Below, piece by piece: positions 53,631-64,000 of a stretch of DNA of 64,000 nucleotides. The stretch comes from Chaetoceros tenuissimus (taxonomy: Eukaryota; Bacillariophyta; Thalassiosirophyceae; Chaetocerotales; Chaetocerotaceae): the NCBI GenBank assembly GCA_021927905.1, contig BLLK01000038.1, positions 124,001 through 188,000 of the forward strand. The letters are read 5' to 3'. How positions within the stretch are numbered: the first letter of the stretch is position 1; each line of letters starts with the position of its first letter. Made by a program: the position numbers and the translations under genes. The notes under the pieces are model-generated. The model saw only the letters and a program-made list of their open reading frames with translations. It had not been told where the DNA came from and searched no databases.

Positions 53631-54441
53631 TTGAATGCAAGTATGGGGCTAACATCAGCATTTATACGTCAACTCCGAGAACACAACACAAAGAGTACCT
53701 CCCCTCCGGTATACATTGCCACTTCTGGCGAGATACATACTCAGTCTAGAACACAAAGTGATAGGCCCAAACGGCCTACACCATCCAGAAATTCATCAAA
53801 AAGATCAATAGGATCAAGTGGCAAACGTAAAGGAAAACCGTCCCCTCGATTGATCGAGCGAAGGAGATCAGAGAAAGCTCTCGCTGAAGCGAGACAAAAT
53901 GAAAATGACACACATGATAACATTGACTCTCATGTTGGAAGAAGGTGAGTTGTTTCTTAACTTTGGACTGCTTTCATTCTGCTCTCTGCTCCTTTTACAC
54001 TATGAACGATTTTCGTGTTTTTTACATATAAATGATGGACTTTGCTCCTCTTAGGCAACATTATTAGCTACACATCAAGCAAACTCACATTCATGTTTAT
54101 TTAGACCACTATTCAGCAGACCAATATCTTGGTTACGGCAACTAAGTGATAGAAGTCAGAACAGAAACTCGACCGAAGACAATGAGAGACAATCGATAGA
54201 ACAGAATAATTCATGGCGCAATATTCAAAGTCAAAGGTCTGAAGGCGGGAATGCTACAATGATACCAAAAGAATGCAGAAAAATGTATTCAACTAATCAT
54301 ATGCAGAATTCGGAATCAGCCAAACATTGTTCTGGATATACGGAGAAATCGATAAACAAAGCTGATATAGAAAAGAATGATATGATTGACAATAAAAATT
54401 CTACTGATTCAAAGGCACTCGAAGAGATAGATTTGAGTTAG
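53631..54441 (+). CDS. Small basic, probably disordered protein of unknown function
   Basis: Two exons, 53631-53944 and 54105-54441 (160-bp intron GTGAGT...TTTAG, phase 2), give 216 aa; M5 (53643) is an alternative start. The first half is rich in Ser, Arg, Lys and Pro (RPKRPTPSRNSSKRSIGSSG) with a charged helix (RRRSEKALAEARQNEND). The second half is rich in Asn, Ser, Glu and Gln. There is no domain or targeting signal that I recognise. The join is inferred from a strong donor and acceptor and a continuous frame. The downstream exon has no independent start close to its beginning. Confidence 0.6.
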
Positions 54442-54822
54442 GATTTTCTTGAAAAGATGATGAGAGATTATGATGATTTTGTCTTTTGAAAATAACATTT
54501 TGAAAAGTTTGGAACTGTTTTTGAAAATAGTAAACCCTTTACATGTAATATAATGATCTGATCCAGTTCCAATATGATATATTATTGTATCTGCACAACT
54601 AATACATGGTTTGAAAGGAGAGTTTCAAAATTATACAGTATCCTCCGTAGTATGTTCATGTACGTATGTATTTCTTCACTATCGACGCACAGACCACACA
54701 GACCACACAGACCAATACCTTCATCTCATCCATCATCCATCTCAAAAACAAATCATCATCAAAATAATAATTACTTCATAACTTCTTGTTCTCTCTACTT
54801 TGTAGAGCCATTACAAATTGAA
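54442..54822. other. Spacer with short ACCACACAG repeat
   Basis: This is 381 bp upstream of the methyltransferase. The reading frame of that gene stays open upstream to 54574, but the composition there is not protein-like. Three 9-bp accacacag-like units occur at about 54687-54713. Confidence 0.45.
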
Positions 54823-57065
54823 ATGACAGATTGTCACCACTTCTTCGAGTCGCTGGAATCAAAGTGCAAACAAGTAATATCACTTCTTGAAGAAAATGAT
54901 GTTGGTAAAGCAGTGAATATCATAAAAGAAGGTTCTCTATCATTTGAATTTCCTTCGCAAACGGAGATATACGGCTATGAACATCTTAATTTACAACCTA
55001 TTTTGGATGCAATATACATAATCATTGCGAAGTTCGAAGAAGACTTGGAAGATCGAGCGTACAATTGGGACTTGATCCAAACGGAGAAGGAGACACAGAT
55101 ATCTAATGAACAAAAGGAAATGATGCAAGATATCTTACATTCTCTGTTTGTTGTCCACAATTTGAAATCGAATTTCTGCTCTACTTTCAGCCGTAACTTT
55201 GATTTCGATAATGAAGATATCGCTGATATATATCTTGACGAAGCAATTGCTGCAAAGAAAGCTGGATACACAAGAAATGCCACAAAAGCACATTACAAAC
55301 GCATGATGGAAGACCAAACCTTACTTCATGTGGATGCTGTCAGACTATTGGGTTGGAATCATGATAGATACTCATTGGAAAATATAGTATCTGGAACCGT
55401 TTCGACAGAGACATGCGTTGATTCAGAGTCTCTCGTCGAAGAAGTATGCGACAAAGGATTGTTTGAAACAACCCCTTCAAAAATCCCAGGAAACCCATTA
55501 ATCGCCAATAGCGCATCAGATGCTGCATGCAATCTTGGTCAAAATGTAAAAGAGATACTTTCAAATTCTGGATATACATTATCAAGCACCAGTAGAATAT
55601 TACACGAGACTATTCGCCTATCAAATAGTAATTGTGCCTCATCTGGTCGATTCTTATTTGACTCAAAACGGATTTATTCTGCTAATTCCTTTTTCAATCA
55701 TAGGCATTCTGCATGGCAGCAATACTTTCACTTGCAGCAAATTATTGGGAATAATGCTCTATTCTTGCTTGCTTTAGTGTTTTTATTTGGTGTATCAATC
55801 GAATACAATGACCTTGCAGATGCAATAGGTACAGAAAGCATAAAAACATTTTTTGATGCCAAGATATTGCGCAGACATCCATTTCGAGATTCACTCATCA
55901 TAGGTGAAGTTCAGATATATCCATTAGACGTCTCTTCTTTTCAATTTGATGTAATAGAAAACAACATAGAGAACAACGATAAGTACGAAGTAGGTCTATA
56001 TATGACAGATTGGCCCATGGAATCTTTACGATTGAGTGAGTCCATATCTACTTTCATCCCTTATTTCACTTACTTTACTTCCCGACATTTTCTCAATTCA
56101 TTTATTGAATTTCAGACCGTGACGCAATAATGCCAATTGGATATGATAGCTTGGAATTGGTAGCTCTTACATCTGGACTTGATTTATTCAGCAACTCGGG
56201 GTGTGAATCTAAAAAAATATTGGACCTATGCTGTGGATGTGGGGTTCAAGGTATACACGCGGTGCTTTCTTCTTTCTACAAAAGAAAAACTGGTATTTCA
56301 GAAACAAGGCTCGAATTACTTTCGATGGATATAAATAGGAGGGCTTGTCATTTTGCTACTGCTAATTCATGTTTCAATTTCAGCTTTGATAAAGATATGG
56401 AAGAGAAAAGGTTGGAAACAAACATCATAATACATTCAGTACAAGGGGACTTGTACACACCTTTGAAAGGCAGCCAAAATGATGCTGCAGCGTGTATAGG
56501 AAAGTTTCATTATATTTTCACTAATCCACCTTTCGTTGCAGTCCCATTCACAAAATGCATTGGGACAATGTCACCAGCTTTTTATTCTGCTGGAGGAGGA
56601 ATGGATGGTATGAAAATCCTGCACAAGATATTAGAAAAATACTTTGAGTTTCTGGAACAAGATAATTACCAGAACTCATCTCTGTACATGGTAACAGAGT
56701 TGCCGAATGTAGAAGAATGCCCTAATTTACTTTTATCAATGCTTCCAGCGAACATAACCAGTCATGTTAGAGTGGCATACATAAAAGACGACGTTGAATT
56801 AGTAGAAGAATATGTCGAGGAAAGAGAAATTGAAGCTGGACTACATATTGAAAGTCGTGACTGGAAGCCCTCTTTGGAAATCCGAAATAGGGCATTAGTG
56901 CTGGTTTCTATATCTCAAAACGAGGGGGAATCATTGAAAGAATTACATTGTTACCAATCCTCAGCAGAGGAAAAGAATGAATCTTTTGATTACGCTGATG
57001 CAGACGAGGAAGATGCATTTCTAACACGTGATGGAATTTTATTCTCAAGGAACAAATTGCTCTGA
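54823..57065 (+). CDS. Two-domain SAM-dependent methyltransferase (NPPF type)
   Basis: Exons 54823-56035 and 56116-57065 (80-bp intron GTGAGT...TTCAG, phase 1) give 720 aa. The start MTDCHHFFESLES is preferred over an upstream in-frame ATG at 54574. The second half holds a class I methyltransferase fold: ILDLCCGCGVQGIHAV (about residue 437) binds SAM. YIFTNPPFVAVPF (about 537-549) carries the NPPF motif of enzymes that methylate planar nitrogens in nucleic acids or glutamine amides. AGGGMDGMKIL follows. The first ~350 residues are mostly helical with no recognised domain. A segment ALFLLALVFLFGVSI is hydrophobic. The substrate is unknown; RsmC/PrmC-like enzymes are the nearest families. Confidence 0.75.
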
Positions 57066-57490
57066 ATTCATATATAAACAAAAAAGTGGACCTTATGTTC
57101 CTAGCCTAACACTACCTTTCCACCATGATATTTGTAATAAACACCAGTAAATCTCTGTTGGCATTATCGCAATTCTCTGCAAAACGCTTTGATTCACGCA
57201 AATCTCAAATGAGAAAAATGCACTACTAAAAGTACTACGTGGTACGAATTTGGCACCAATTTCAATGACAATGACAGGTTTGAAATGTTGTATGTCCCAC
57301 CAGGCTCGTACTCATCAGAGTAGAGTATTCTGCTTGTATATATTGTATCAATATTCATAACACTATAGATTCATTTTGAAGTCGATTTATTTATTATTTT
57401 CATGAAGTGCAAGTAATTTTATTTCAGCCATTCTATTGTCTATGATCATTTCGCTTGCTTAAAATACGAATATTGCAGAAAAAATACAGA
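57066..57490. other. Convergent 3' spacer
   Basis: This is 425 bp between the ends of the methyltransferase and the nitrate transporter. No element recognised. Confidence 0.4.
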
Positions 57491-59464
57491 TTATACACCA
57501 GGCTTTTCGCAGTTTGGTCTAATATAGTACCAGAAATTCACAACAGCGCACGCGACGTAGTATCCAGAAAGAGCCCAAAATGTAGTCTCTGGTTTTCCAG
57601 CAGCAATTGCCACTCCAAACATAGCTGGGATCACAAATGCTCCGTAAGAAGCGATAGCAGAAGACCACCCGAGAACTGGTCCCGAAATTTCTGGCTCGAA
57701 TAGAACTCCAATGGTGCGGAAGGTACTTCCATTCATAGTACCAGTGCAGAGGAAAAGCATGAGGAAGAGAAAAAGGAAAATTCCGAAGTTCTCCTCGGGT
57801 TTCTCAAGCTCACGAGTCTTCTGAACAACAACTGCCTGACCCATAGCACAAGCAGTGCACACAAGGATAGCAACCATGGTAACCTTTGCTCCTCCAAATT
57901 TGTCAGAAAGAACTCCTCCAATAGGACGGATAAGACTACCAACAGCAGCACCCATCCATGCGAAGTTGAAAACATTAGGTGCGTTAGGGTTGGTGATTTC
58001 GTTTCCGTTTTCATCGGTGATGTATCCAAACAAGTCAGTGATCAACTTTGGGAAACTACCAGAGTACCCAATGAAAGAACCGAAACACATGATGTAAAGG
58101 AAAGTCATGACATAGTTGTGCTTCTCCTTGAAAATGACTGCCTGAGCTCTGACTCTCGCTTTTGGACTAGCTGGGGTAAGGAACCACATGAAAATGTGTT
58201 CAATGACAGCAGAAATGAGAACGAGTAGGAAGTTGCGTCCAATTTTACCTCCCGAAGACTGGAATGCAGCATCATCGCGTGTAAAGATCAAAGTGATAAC
58301 AGCGAGGAAACTTGCAAACATTCCAACAATTTCCATCCACCAGAAGTTCTTCAAGTTAAGAAGTTCGGTTGCTTCTCCGTGAGTTGGCTGGTTGTTCATC
58401 CAGAAAAATGCCAAAATTGCTGACGGAACGCAAAGTGCAAACCAGAGCCATCCAGCATTGTAAGCCCATCCATTAGTAACATCGCTCACGGAAGCAGCTC
58501 CAAAGCTGGTACTCATGAAGATAGGAGCAAGAAGCTGGGAAACGGATACTCCAAGGTTTCCAAGTCCACCTGACGAGTACGAAAAAAATGAAAAAGAAAG
58601 TCAAATATTGTGAGTCATTCGTTAAATTAGAAATGAAACCAACTCACCGTTCATTCCAAGAGCGTATCCTTGCAATTTTCTTGGGTAAAAGAAGTTGATG
58701 TTACTCATTGAGCTAGCGAATGCACCCCCTCCAACTCCAGAAAGGAGACTGCATGCAAGCAAAAAGTTGAACTCGACATCTGGATTCTTAAGTGCAATAC
58801 CAGCGAGGAGCATCGGAAGAGCGAGAAGGATGGTTGTGTTGTAAATGACATTTCTTCCTCCAGAGCATTGGGTCATGAAAGAGTTAGGGATACGAAGAGT
58901 TCCTCCAGAAATTCCAGCAACAGCAGGTAGAAGGTACAGGATCGCCTTGTATTCTTTGTTATCCTTTGCTCCCCAGCTATCAAAATTGTAAACGGTAGGA
59001 TCCTTATCATGGATCAACTGAATCTTACTGGTAATGACAGACCATACCAACCAGACACCAAAGCCACACAACAAGTTAGGGATACTTGCGATGAGGTTTC
59101 TTCTGGCAATGTATTTTCCTTCAGCCTAGAAATGAAACGAATTGTGAGATATTATTATATGAAGACGCATCGAGAAAAATGAAGTCAAAAGAAAAATAAG
59201 CTGACTTACATCCCAATATTTCTCATTTTCTGGATCCCAGTACTCCAACTTGATTTGCTGAATTCCGTATCCAAGAGATTTAGGATTGGAGGTTGGTCTA
59301 TCGTCATCTCCTGCCTGCACAATGGACTTGAGCTCGTTGCTTATAGCAGGTGCAGCATCGGGAGCTCCTGTTTCTACTTCATCTGTCTGCACAATGGACT
59401 TGAGCTCGTTGCTTATAGCAGGTGCAGAATCAGATGCTCCTGTTTCTACTTCTTCGCCTGACAT
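57491..59464 (-). CDS. NRT2: High-affinity nitrate/nitrite transporter, NRT2 (NNP) family
   Basis: Exons 59464-59210, 59125-58648 and 58569-57491 (introns 84 and 77 bp) give 603 aa. This MFS protein imports nitrate at the plasma membrane. The NNP pattern is clear: LIASIPNLLCGFGVWLVWSV in TM1, GISGGTLRIPNSFM, the nitrate signature region ALPMLLAGIAL...GGGAFASSMSNINFF, then GLGNLGVSVSQLLAPIF across the second junction. A second signature lies in AAVGSLIRPIGGVLSDKFGG. Twelve membrane segments are expected. The cytosolic N-terminus carries a tandem 23-residue duplication (VETGA.D.APAISNELKSIVQ), which makes it longer than most diatom NRT2 proteins. Nitrogen-responsive control is typical of the family, but no motif is demonstrated here. 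Confidence 0.96.
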
Positions 59465-60275
59465 ATTGTTCGATATCTATTCGTAAAAGTGCAACGAGTT
59501 GATGAAAGTCCCAAAGATATTATTTATGTAACTGTGAACTGCGTCCCCACTCAATTTTCGACGCGGGTTGGATGAACACTTCGATGTCACAAGACAGCTT
59601 CCGGAGTTTGGAAGAAAACTTCAACTTCCGTGTCCACGTTCGATAAATAATTTTTTTCCCAATTCGGGCTGGCCGCGAACGTCACCCGTGGCCAATATTT
59701 TTTATTTTTGAAATGTCCTTAAAGTTCTTTCTGTTGCAATCCGTTTGCTGAGGAGCACATTTTTTGTAGATAAGGTAGGAATATATTTTTTTAGGGTAGT
59801 AGGGTCAGGGTTACGTTCGATAAATCCCAATTTCTTGTTCCCTTTACCCATTATTTAATTTTAAGACCCCTCCCTAGCCACGTGGCTATTCATGACGAAC
59901 GATGGGCATCATGTGCAACCAAGCGATAGCGGTAACACAATCCGATGTCAGCAATAAAAAATATGGTATTCATCATCTTCCGGCGGAAGGAAAGAAGGAA
60001 GTTGAAGTTTTAGGGTTAGAGGGTAAAGTTAAAGTTGAAGTTTTAAAGCAGCATGTTACAAAGACATCTTCGACATCGTGGCTAGGGAGGTGTCACAGTC
60101 TGATCTAAAATAGCAAATGAGAAGTGTTGTCAAAGGAAAGAAAATCTTTGGTGTCAGAACTGTTGAGATCTTGATCTCACCTCCTACAACCAAAGCTTGC
60201 AAGATTGATCTTTTCTCTGCCATAAAATATAAAAGAGAGAATAGAGAAGAGTTCATATCCAATCATATAATAGTC
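59465..60275. other. NRT2 upstream region
   Basis: This is 810 bp that includes the NRT2 promoter and the promoter of the small two-exon gene. ACGTTCGATAAAT occurs twice, near 59636 and 59813. A 222-bp stretch bounded by inverted repeats is listed separately. A 69-codon frame at 59902-60108 is inside that stretch and is not convincing. Confidence 0.45.
59869..60090. repeat. 222-bp segment bounded by 14-bp perfect inverted repeats (MITE-like)
   Basis: CCTCCCTAGCCACG at 59869-59882 is exactly inverted as CGTGGCTAGGGAGG at 60077-60090. The interior contains a direct repeat of gttgaagttttag/a (about 60001 and 60033). No convincing target-site duplication is seen, so a small non-autonomous DNA transposon is only a possibility. 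Confidence 0.5.
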
Positions 60276-60558
60276 ATGGGCGGTAAAAAGAAGCAGCAGA
60301 AGGAAGAAGAGATTACTCTTAGCAAGTAAGTGGCAATGTTTCTTGAAACGCCATCTCTGTTTTATTCTGTCAAACTTCATTGCTAATTGAAACTTATGCT
60401 GATACGTACTTAGGAAAGACCAGAAGAAAGTTGATAAGTTAACAGCTATGATACCTTACCACGAGGGGAGAAGAAACGACGAAGAAGTTGCGAAGATAAA
60501 ACAGCAAATTGAAGATATTTGGCAGAAGACTAGAGAGGCTCATTGGGCTACTCATTAG
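60276..60558 (+). CDS. 64-residue lysine-rich protein, two exons
   Basis: Exons 60276-60325 and 60414-60558 flank an 88-bp intron (GTAAGT...CTTAG, phase 2). The product begins MGGKKKQQKEEEITLSKK and ends QIEDIWQKTREAHWATH. It is highly charged and helical, with PYHEGRRNDEEVAKIKQQ in the middle. Coding character is supported by good splice sites, continuity of a helical pattern over the junction and a start context of GTCATGGGC. I do not recognise the family. Confidence 0.65.
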
Positions 60559-61544
60559 ATGACTCGATTCGACTCCACTCCATATGTTACAAACACAAAG
60601 GACCTCAGTAGCTAGGAGAAACGAAGAGCAGAGGGATTGCAAAAAAACACCTATACGATCTTTGCATAAATTACTCTAGTAGTGCTCTAACAAATCTGTT
60701 TCTAACATGTCAGATTAGATATATATCTTGAAATACAGTAATTTAGGCCTAGATACGCATTTCATAGAAAGCTAAGAAGCTTTCACTCCTTGATTATCTG
60801 ACTAGAAATGTATTTTCCTTATTTTTCTTTCCTTTATCATGTAAACAAATCCCACTAGTCTATTCTAAAAAGATACGAGAACATAAGAAAGTTACAGAAT
60901 TTCGAATGCCAGTTGTAAAATCAATCCCGAAGCGAGTTTGCAACCAAGTTACATAATTGAAATTGAAAACTATTCCATCTCTGAAAGAAGTTGGAGAAGA
61001 ACAGAATTACATTTTGTCCTGAAAACTCATTGCTAATCTAACGCATCAAAATGTTGCGCTACCTGGTATGGCTAGGTTGAAGTCATAGTATGTACATATT
61101 CAATGAAGAAGCCTATCCTGTAGTTTACCTGACTACTAACTACTATTGATTGGCAGCCGCCTTCCCCATCATAAGATACGTCAACCTATTCAATTGGGTT
61201 CTCATGGCAGCGCGGGTTGAGACGGTACTTTGACTTTGCAAAACGACACTTCCATGGTGGTTCGCATGGAGGGTTCACGAAATACTCCCAGATCATCAGA
61301 AATGATCTGAAACCTTCTCGAATGTTCGTAAGCAAAAAAGGCTTCTCATTGACATTATCCATTCTATAAATAATATGCAACGTTTCGCAATAGTAATCAG
61401 TTCACGAACAATATGCGCCGTCGATGACTGTGGCATCATCATTGATGAAGGCAACATTGTTCGTGAAACTTCTTCAAGATTCCGAGAAAGCCAAGTGTTA
61501 TCTTCTCAGCATTTCTGAGCAGGCACATAAATTTCGAAATAGAA
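60559..61544. other. Intergenic region
   Basis: This is about 990 bp. A minus-strand frame at 61186-61380 (64 codons, rich in Pro and Arg) is borderline and not called. No other element is seen. Confidence 0.4.
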
Positions 61545-64000
61545 ATGTTGAACGAGGATTTGAACAATGATACAAATACTGCCAACAGCAGTAAAGATTC
61601 CCAACTACAACTCGAGCTAGACTCGGGATTGAGCATCAGCAACAGTGACATTCTTTCTGAAAATTCTTCCGTAGGAGAGAATTCCCAGTTGCATGGCCAA
61701 TCTGTGAACAAAGGCGAAAAGAAAGCATTCAAGGCAGCAGTTGATGCTTTGAGGCCTGGCCCTGCCTTTCGCACTTGTGTCGGACTCTATGCCGACAGGA
61801 AGTTCTACATCTTTGCTTCTCTACATTTGGCAATGTCATTGGTTTGCTTCATGCATTTCGGATTACAGAAATTTCAATCTCAAACAAGTACTCTTCCCCT
61901 AGAAGCTCCATTCTACAGTTGGAAAGTTGGAGTTCCTACTTTTGAGTTCGGAACTAATGCATGCTATACTATTTCAACTTGCAGTCCTTCCGTTGACAAT
62001 GTCGCGCCTTCTTATCACGTTACTTTCTCAAACATTCCTAGCTAGATTTATTCCCTTCAGCGATATGACTAGATGCCACATTGCGATTGGATATGTCTTC
62101 GCTTCTCTATTATTCATCACAATCATTGTTTTTTTGATATTCTTTGGAGTAATTTGCAATTCAGGTGATCAAAGTTTCTGTAAGAAAGTAAGTAAGCCGT
62201 GTCGTTGACTTTATTTCTTCTCAAACAATACACACTCAAATCTAATTACTTTGACTTTCTTGTATTACAGTTTAGCACAGAAATTATGATTACAGGTTAC
62301 TGCATTTTCATTTCGTTTATGGCAGTTGCGTTCACATCATTCTTTCGTCATAAGATCAAGTACAGAGTATTCTACGTTGTTCATCACATCGTCTTCGTAG
62401 CATATATTCTTACAATTATGCACACTATTGACGTCGTAGAAAGGAAGAAAGGTGGTCGTTCTCAAACTTTCAAATGGTTTGGTTCGTCTATCTTGTTGTA
62501 TGCCGCGGATAGAGCTACAATGTATCTATCACATAGATACGATTCCACCATAAAATCCACAACGACGATCGATAGCGAGGAGAAAGATGGAAATCTTATC
62601 ATCATAAAGGTAAAGAAACCAGAGATGATGAGTTTTTCTCCTGGACAATATGTTTATTTGAAGGTGCCAAAAGTGAACAATATCTGGCATCCCTTTTCCA
62701 TCGCTTCCGCCCCAGAATCAGATGTTCTTAGTTTTTACATCAAGGTTTACAGCGAGAAGACATGGAGCGGTAGACTTTTCAAGATGCTTCAGAGAGACTT
62801 GGATAAAGATCACGCAGAAGCTTCATTTGACCAAGTTGATTTGAACATTCCAATTAAAGTCCTAGGTCCTTACGGAACAGCCCTTGGCGACAAAAGAAAC
62901 TACACACATGCAACAGTTATAGGTACAGGTACAGGGTTTGTCCCTTGCTTGTCTGCTTTAGAGGACCACATTCATTCCTGCCTCCTCCTTGACCGATGTA
63001 GATATCAAACTCATAGTCTGAGAAGGAAAAGATACACAAACATCGAAAACTCATCCCCTACCTCTATCGGATCCCACTCACATAAGAAAGTTTTCGTTAC
63101 GCAAGCACATCATGTCATGTCCATTCTCGATAAGATCGAAGTTGCTGCAGAACTCATCAACCAAGCAGTGAAGACAAAGATGAAAATAAATACCCACGTT
63201 CTATTCATGATAGCGCCATCAATTGGAGTGTTTGTCCTAGGTTTAAACCTTTCCTGGAATCACTATTCTTTTGAATTATATAAAGGAATGGGTGTGGCTT
63301 TGATGGCATTGACAGTAGTTTTCCAAGTTCTTTTCGTGTTGTCTATGTGCATGCAAAAAGAGGGGTGCATGTACTTTCGAATCATTGATATTATCTTCAC
63401 CTGCCTGAACGTTGTAGCCGATTGGTACTGGACATCGAAGAGACTCTGGGGAAATTTTCGACAAATCGATACTGTTCTCTACTCCTTCATTGCCTTGATC
63501 ATGATCCTTCGACTATGGGGGAAGTCTCTTCGTGATGTCTCTTACGTAAAAGCAAAGGATTTGACGACAAGATCTGGCCCAATCATCTATGAGAAACTGA
63601 GATTTGTCTGGAGTTGCCGTTCTGCCGAGTTGGTAGCTCAAGTCTTTCCAGATATTTCTAATCTCTGGGATGACCTCATACAGTCGTGGGGTGAAGATGA
63701 GGCAAAGAAGAAGTGTGAAATTTACATTCATTGTACTGATCCAGATGAAAAAAAGTGTAAAAATCTCAAGGAAGTCATTCAGAACACAAATCTGTACAAG
63801 ACAGACTGCCTGAAATCAGAGAGACCGGATCTTTTGGGAGTTCTAGAGCAAAACACCATGGATATTCTTTCATCGGATTATTCAAGATCGAAAACTTTGT
63901 TTGCGTTTTGTGGCTCTGAATCTATCGCGAAGGAGTTGAAACAAGCAAAAGTAATGTCAGATTTAGTGGTATCAATGACCGGTAATGCAGAGCATACTAC
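61545..64000 (+). CDS. Ferric reductase / NADPH oxidase-type oxidoreductase (partial, with an apparent frame slip)
   Basis: The gene runs off the window edge. Membrane-embedded FRE/NOX enzymes pass electrons from NADPH through FAD and haem to ferric iron or oxygen outside. After an acidic N-terminus come membrane helices (IFASLHLAMSLVCFMHFGL), then MHAILFQLAVLPLTMSRLL and haem-type His residues in VFYVVHHIVFVAYILTIMH. The FAD motif is WHPFSIASAPE, then GPYGTALG, and the NAD site is VIGTGTGFVPCLSALEDH. An 83-bp intron (62188-62270, phase 0) is supported. The frame changes by one base at about 61956: EFGT continues as MHAILFQ only in the next frame. About four extra hydrophobic segments lie within the NAD domain (about 63195-63520), before KLRFVWSCRSAELV. 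The frame slip may be a sequencing error, an allele or a true break. Confidence 0.8.

Noticed and set aside
59902-60108. Plus-strand 68-codon frame with Lys/Glu/Val-rich repeats
   Set aside because: It lies inside the segment bounded by inverted repeats and derives from a short direct repeat; no splice or homology support.
61186-61380. Minus-strand 64-codon Pro/Arg-rich frame
   Set aside because: Composition is borderline and no start or splice support was seen.

Overview
The window looks like nuclear DNA of a diatom, most likely a centric species. It is AT-rich, with short GT-AG introns (about 67-280 bp). The plastid-type aminotransferase starts with a signal peptide and a SAF cleavage motif of the kind diatoms use for plastid import. 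Proteins with helicase-associated (HA) repeats, secreted ShK-like and PS-rich proteins, a gametolysin-like protein and an NRT2 nitrate transporter also fit. No virus, CRISPR array or intact transposon was seen. All exon joins were inferred by eye from splice sites and frame continuity.

Layout. 1-7.7 kb: a partial membrane protein, UBLCP1 phosphatase, AATF/BFR2 ribosome-biogenesis factor, a RING finger protein and a three-exon TrmB tRNA methyltransferase with a 27-nt microexon. 7.7-11.9 kb: a three-exon gene for a 1349-residue secreted protein built of cysteine modules, Lys-Gly tracts, a 54-bp Pro/Ser/Thr minisatellite and a 246-bp cysteine-module repeat. 12.6-24.2 kb: an HA-repeat protein, a decayed region, a membrane LRR protein, tRNA adenosine deaminase, ALG5, a sulfotransferase-like protein and an organellar-looking protein. 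24.5-28 kb: a paralog of the large cysteine-module gene, interrupted by one in-frame stop.

30.1-45.5 kb is the most striking part. A pair of genes, a long-chain acyl-CoA synthetase followed by a gametolysin-like secreted protein, is present twice as a large inverted duplication (arms about 31.44-36.28 and 40.59-45.40 kb). Between the arms is a unique 4.3-kb spacer with PRMT3, DRE2 and a small secreted Cys-rich gene. The left arm adjoins an intact plastid aspartate aminotransferase. The right arm ends in a decayed fragment of the same gene, which marks the duplication edge. The arms are nearly identical except for one strongly divergent cassette in the acyl-CoA synthetase, where one copy also has an extra intron. 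Both gametolysin-like copies have lost every zinc-binding histidine of the family motif.

45.8-64 kb: an RNI-type LRR protein, a large PH-BEACH protein without WD40 repeats, tRNA-Val(AAC), a small disordered protein, a large NPPF-type methyltransferase, an NRT2 nitrate transporter with a tandemly duplicated N-terminus, a 64-residue two-exon protein and a partial ferric-reductase/NOX-type oxidoreductase that shows an apparent 1-nt frame slip.

The genes are mostly unrelated housekeeping functions. The shared theme is secretion: at least five genes encode secreted, repeat-rich, cysteine- or acid-rich proteins that could be cell-wall or extracellular-matrix components. That role is inference.
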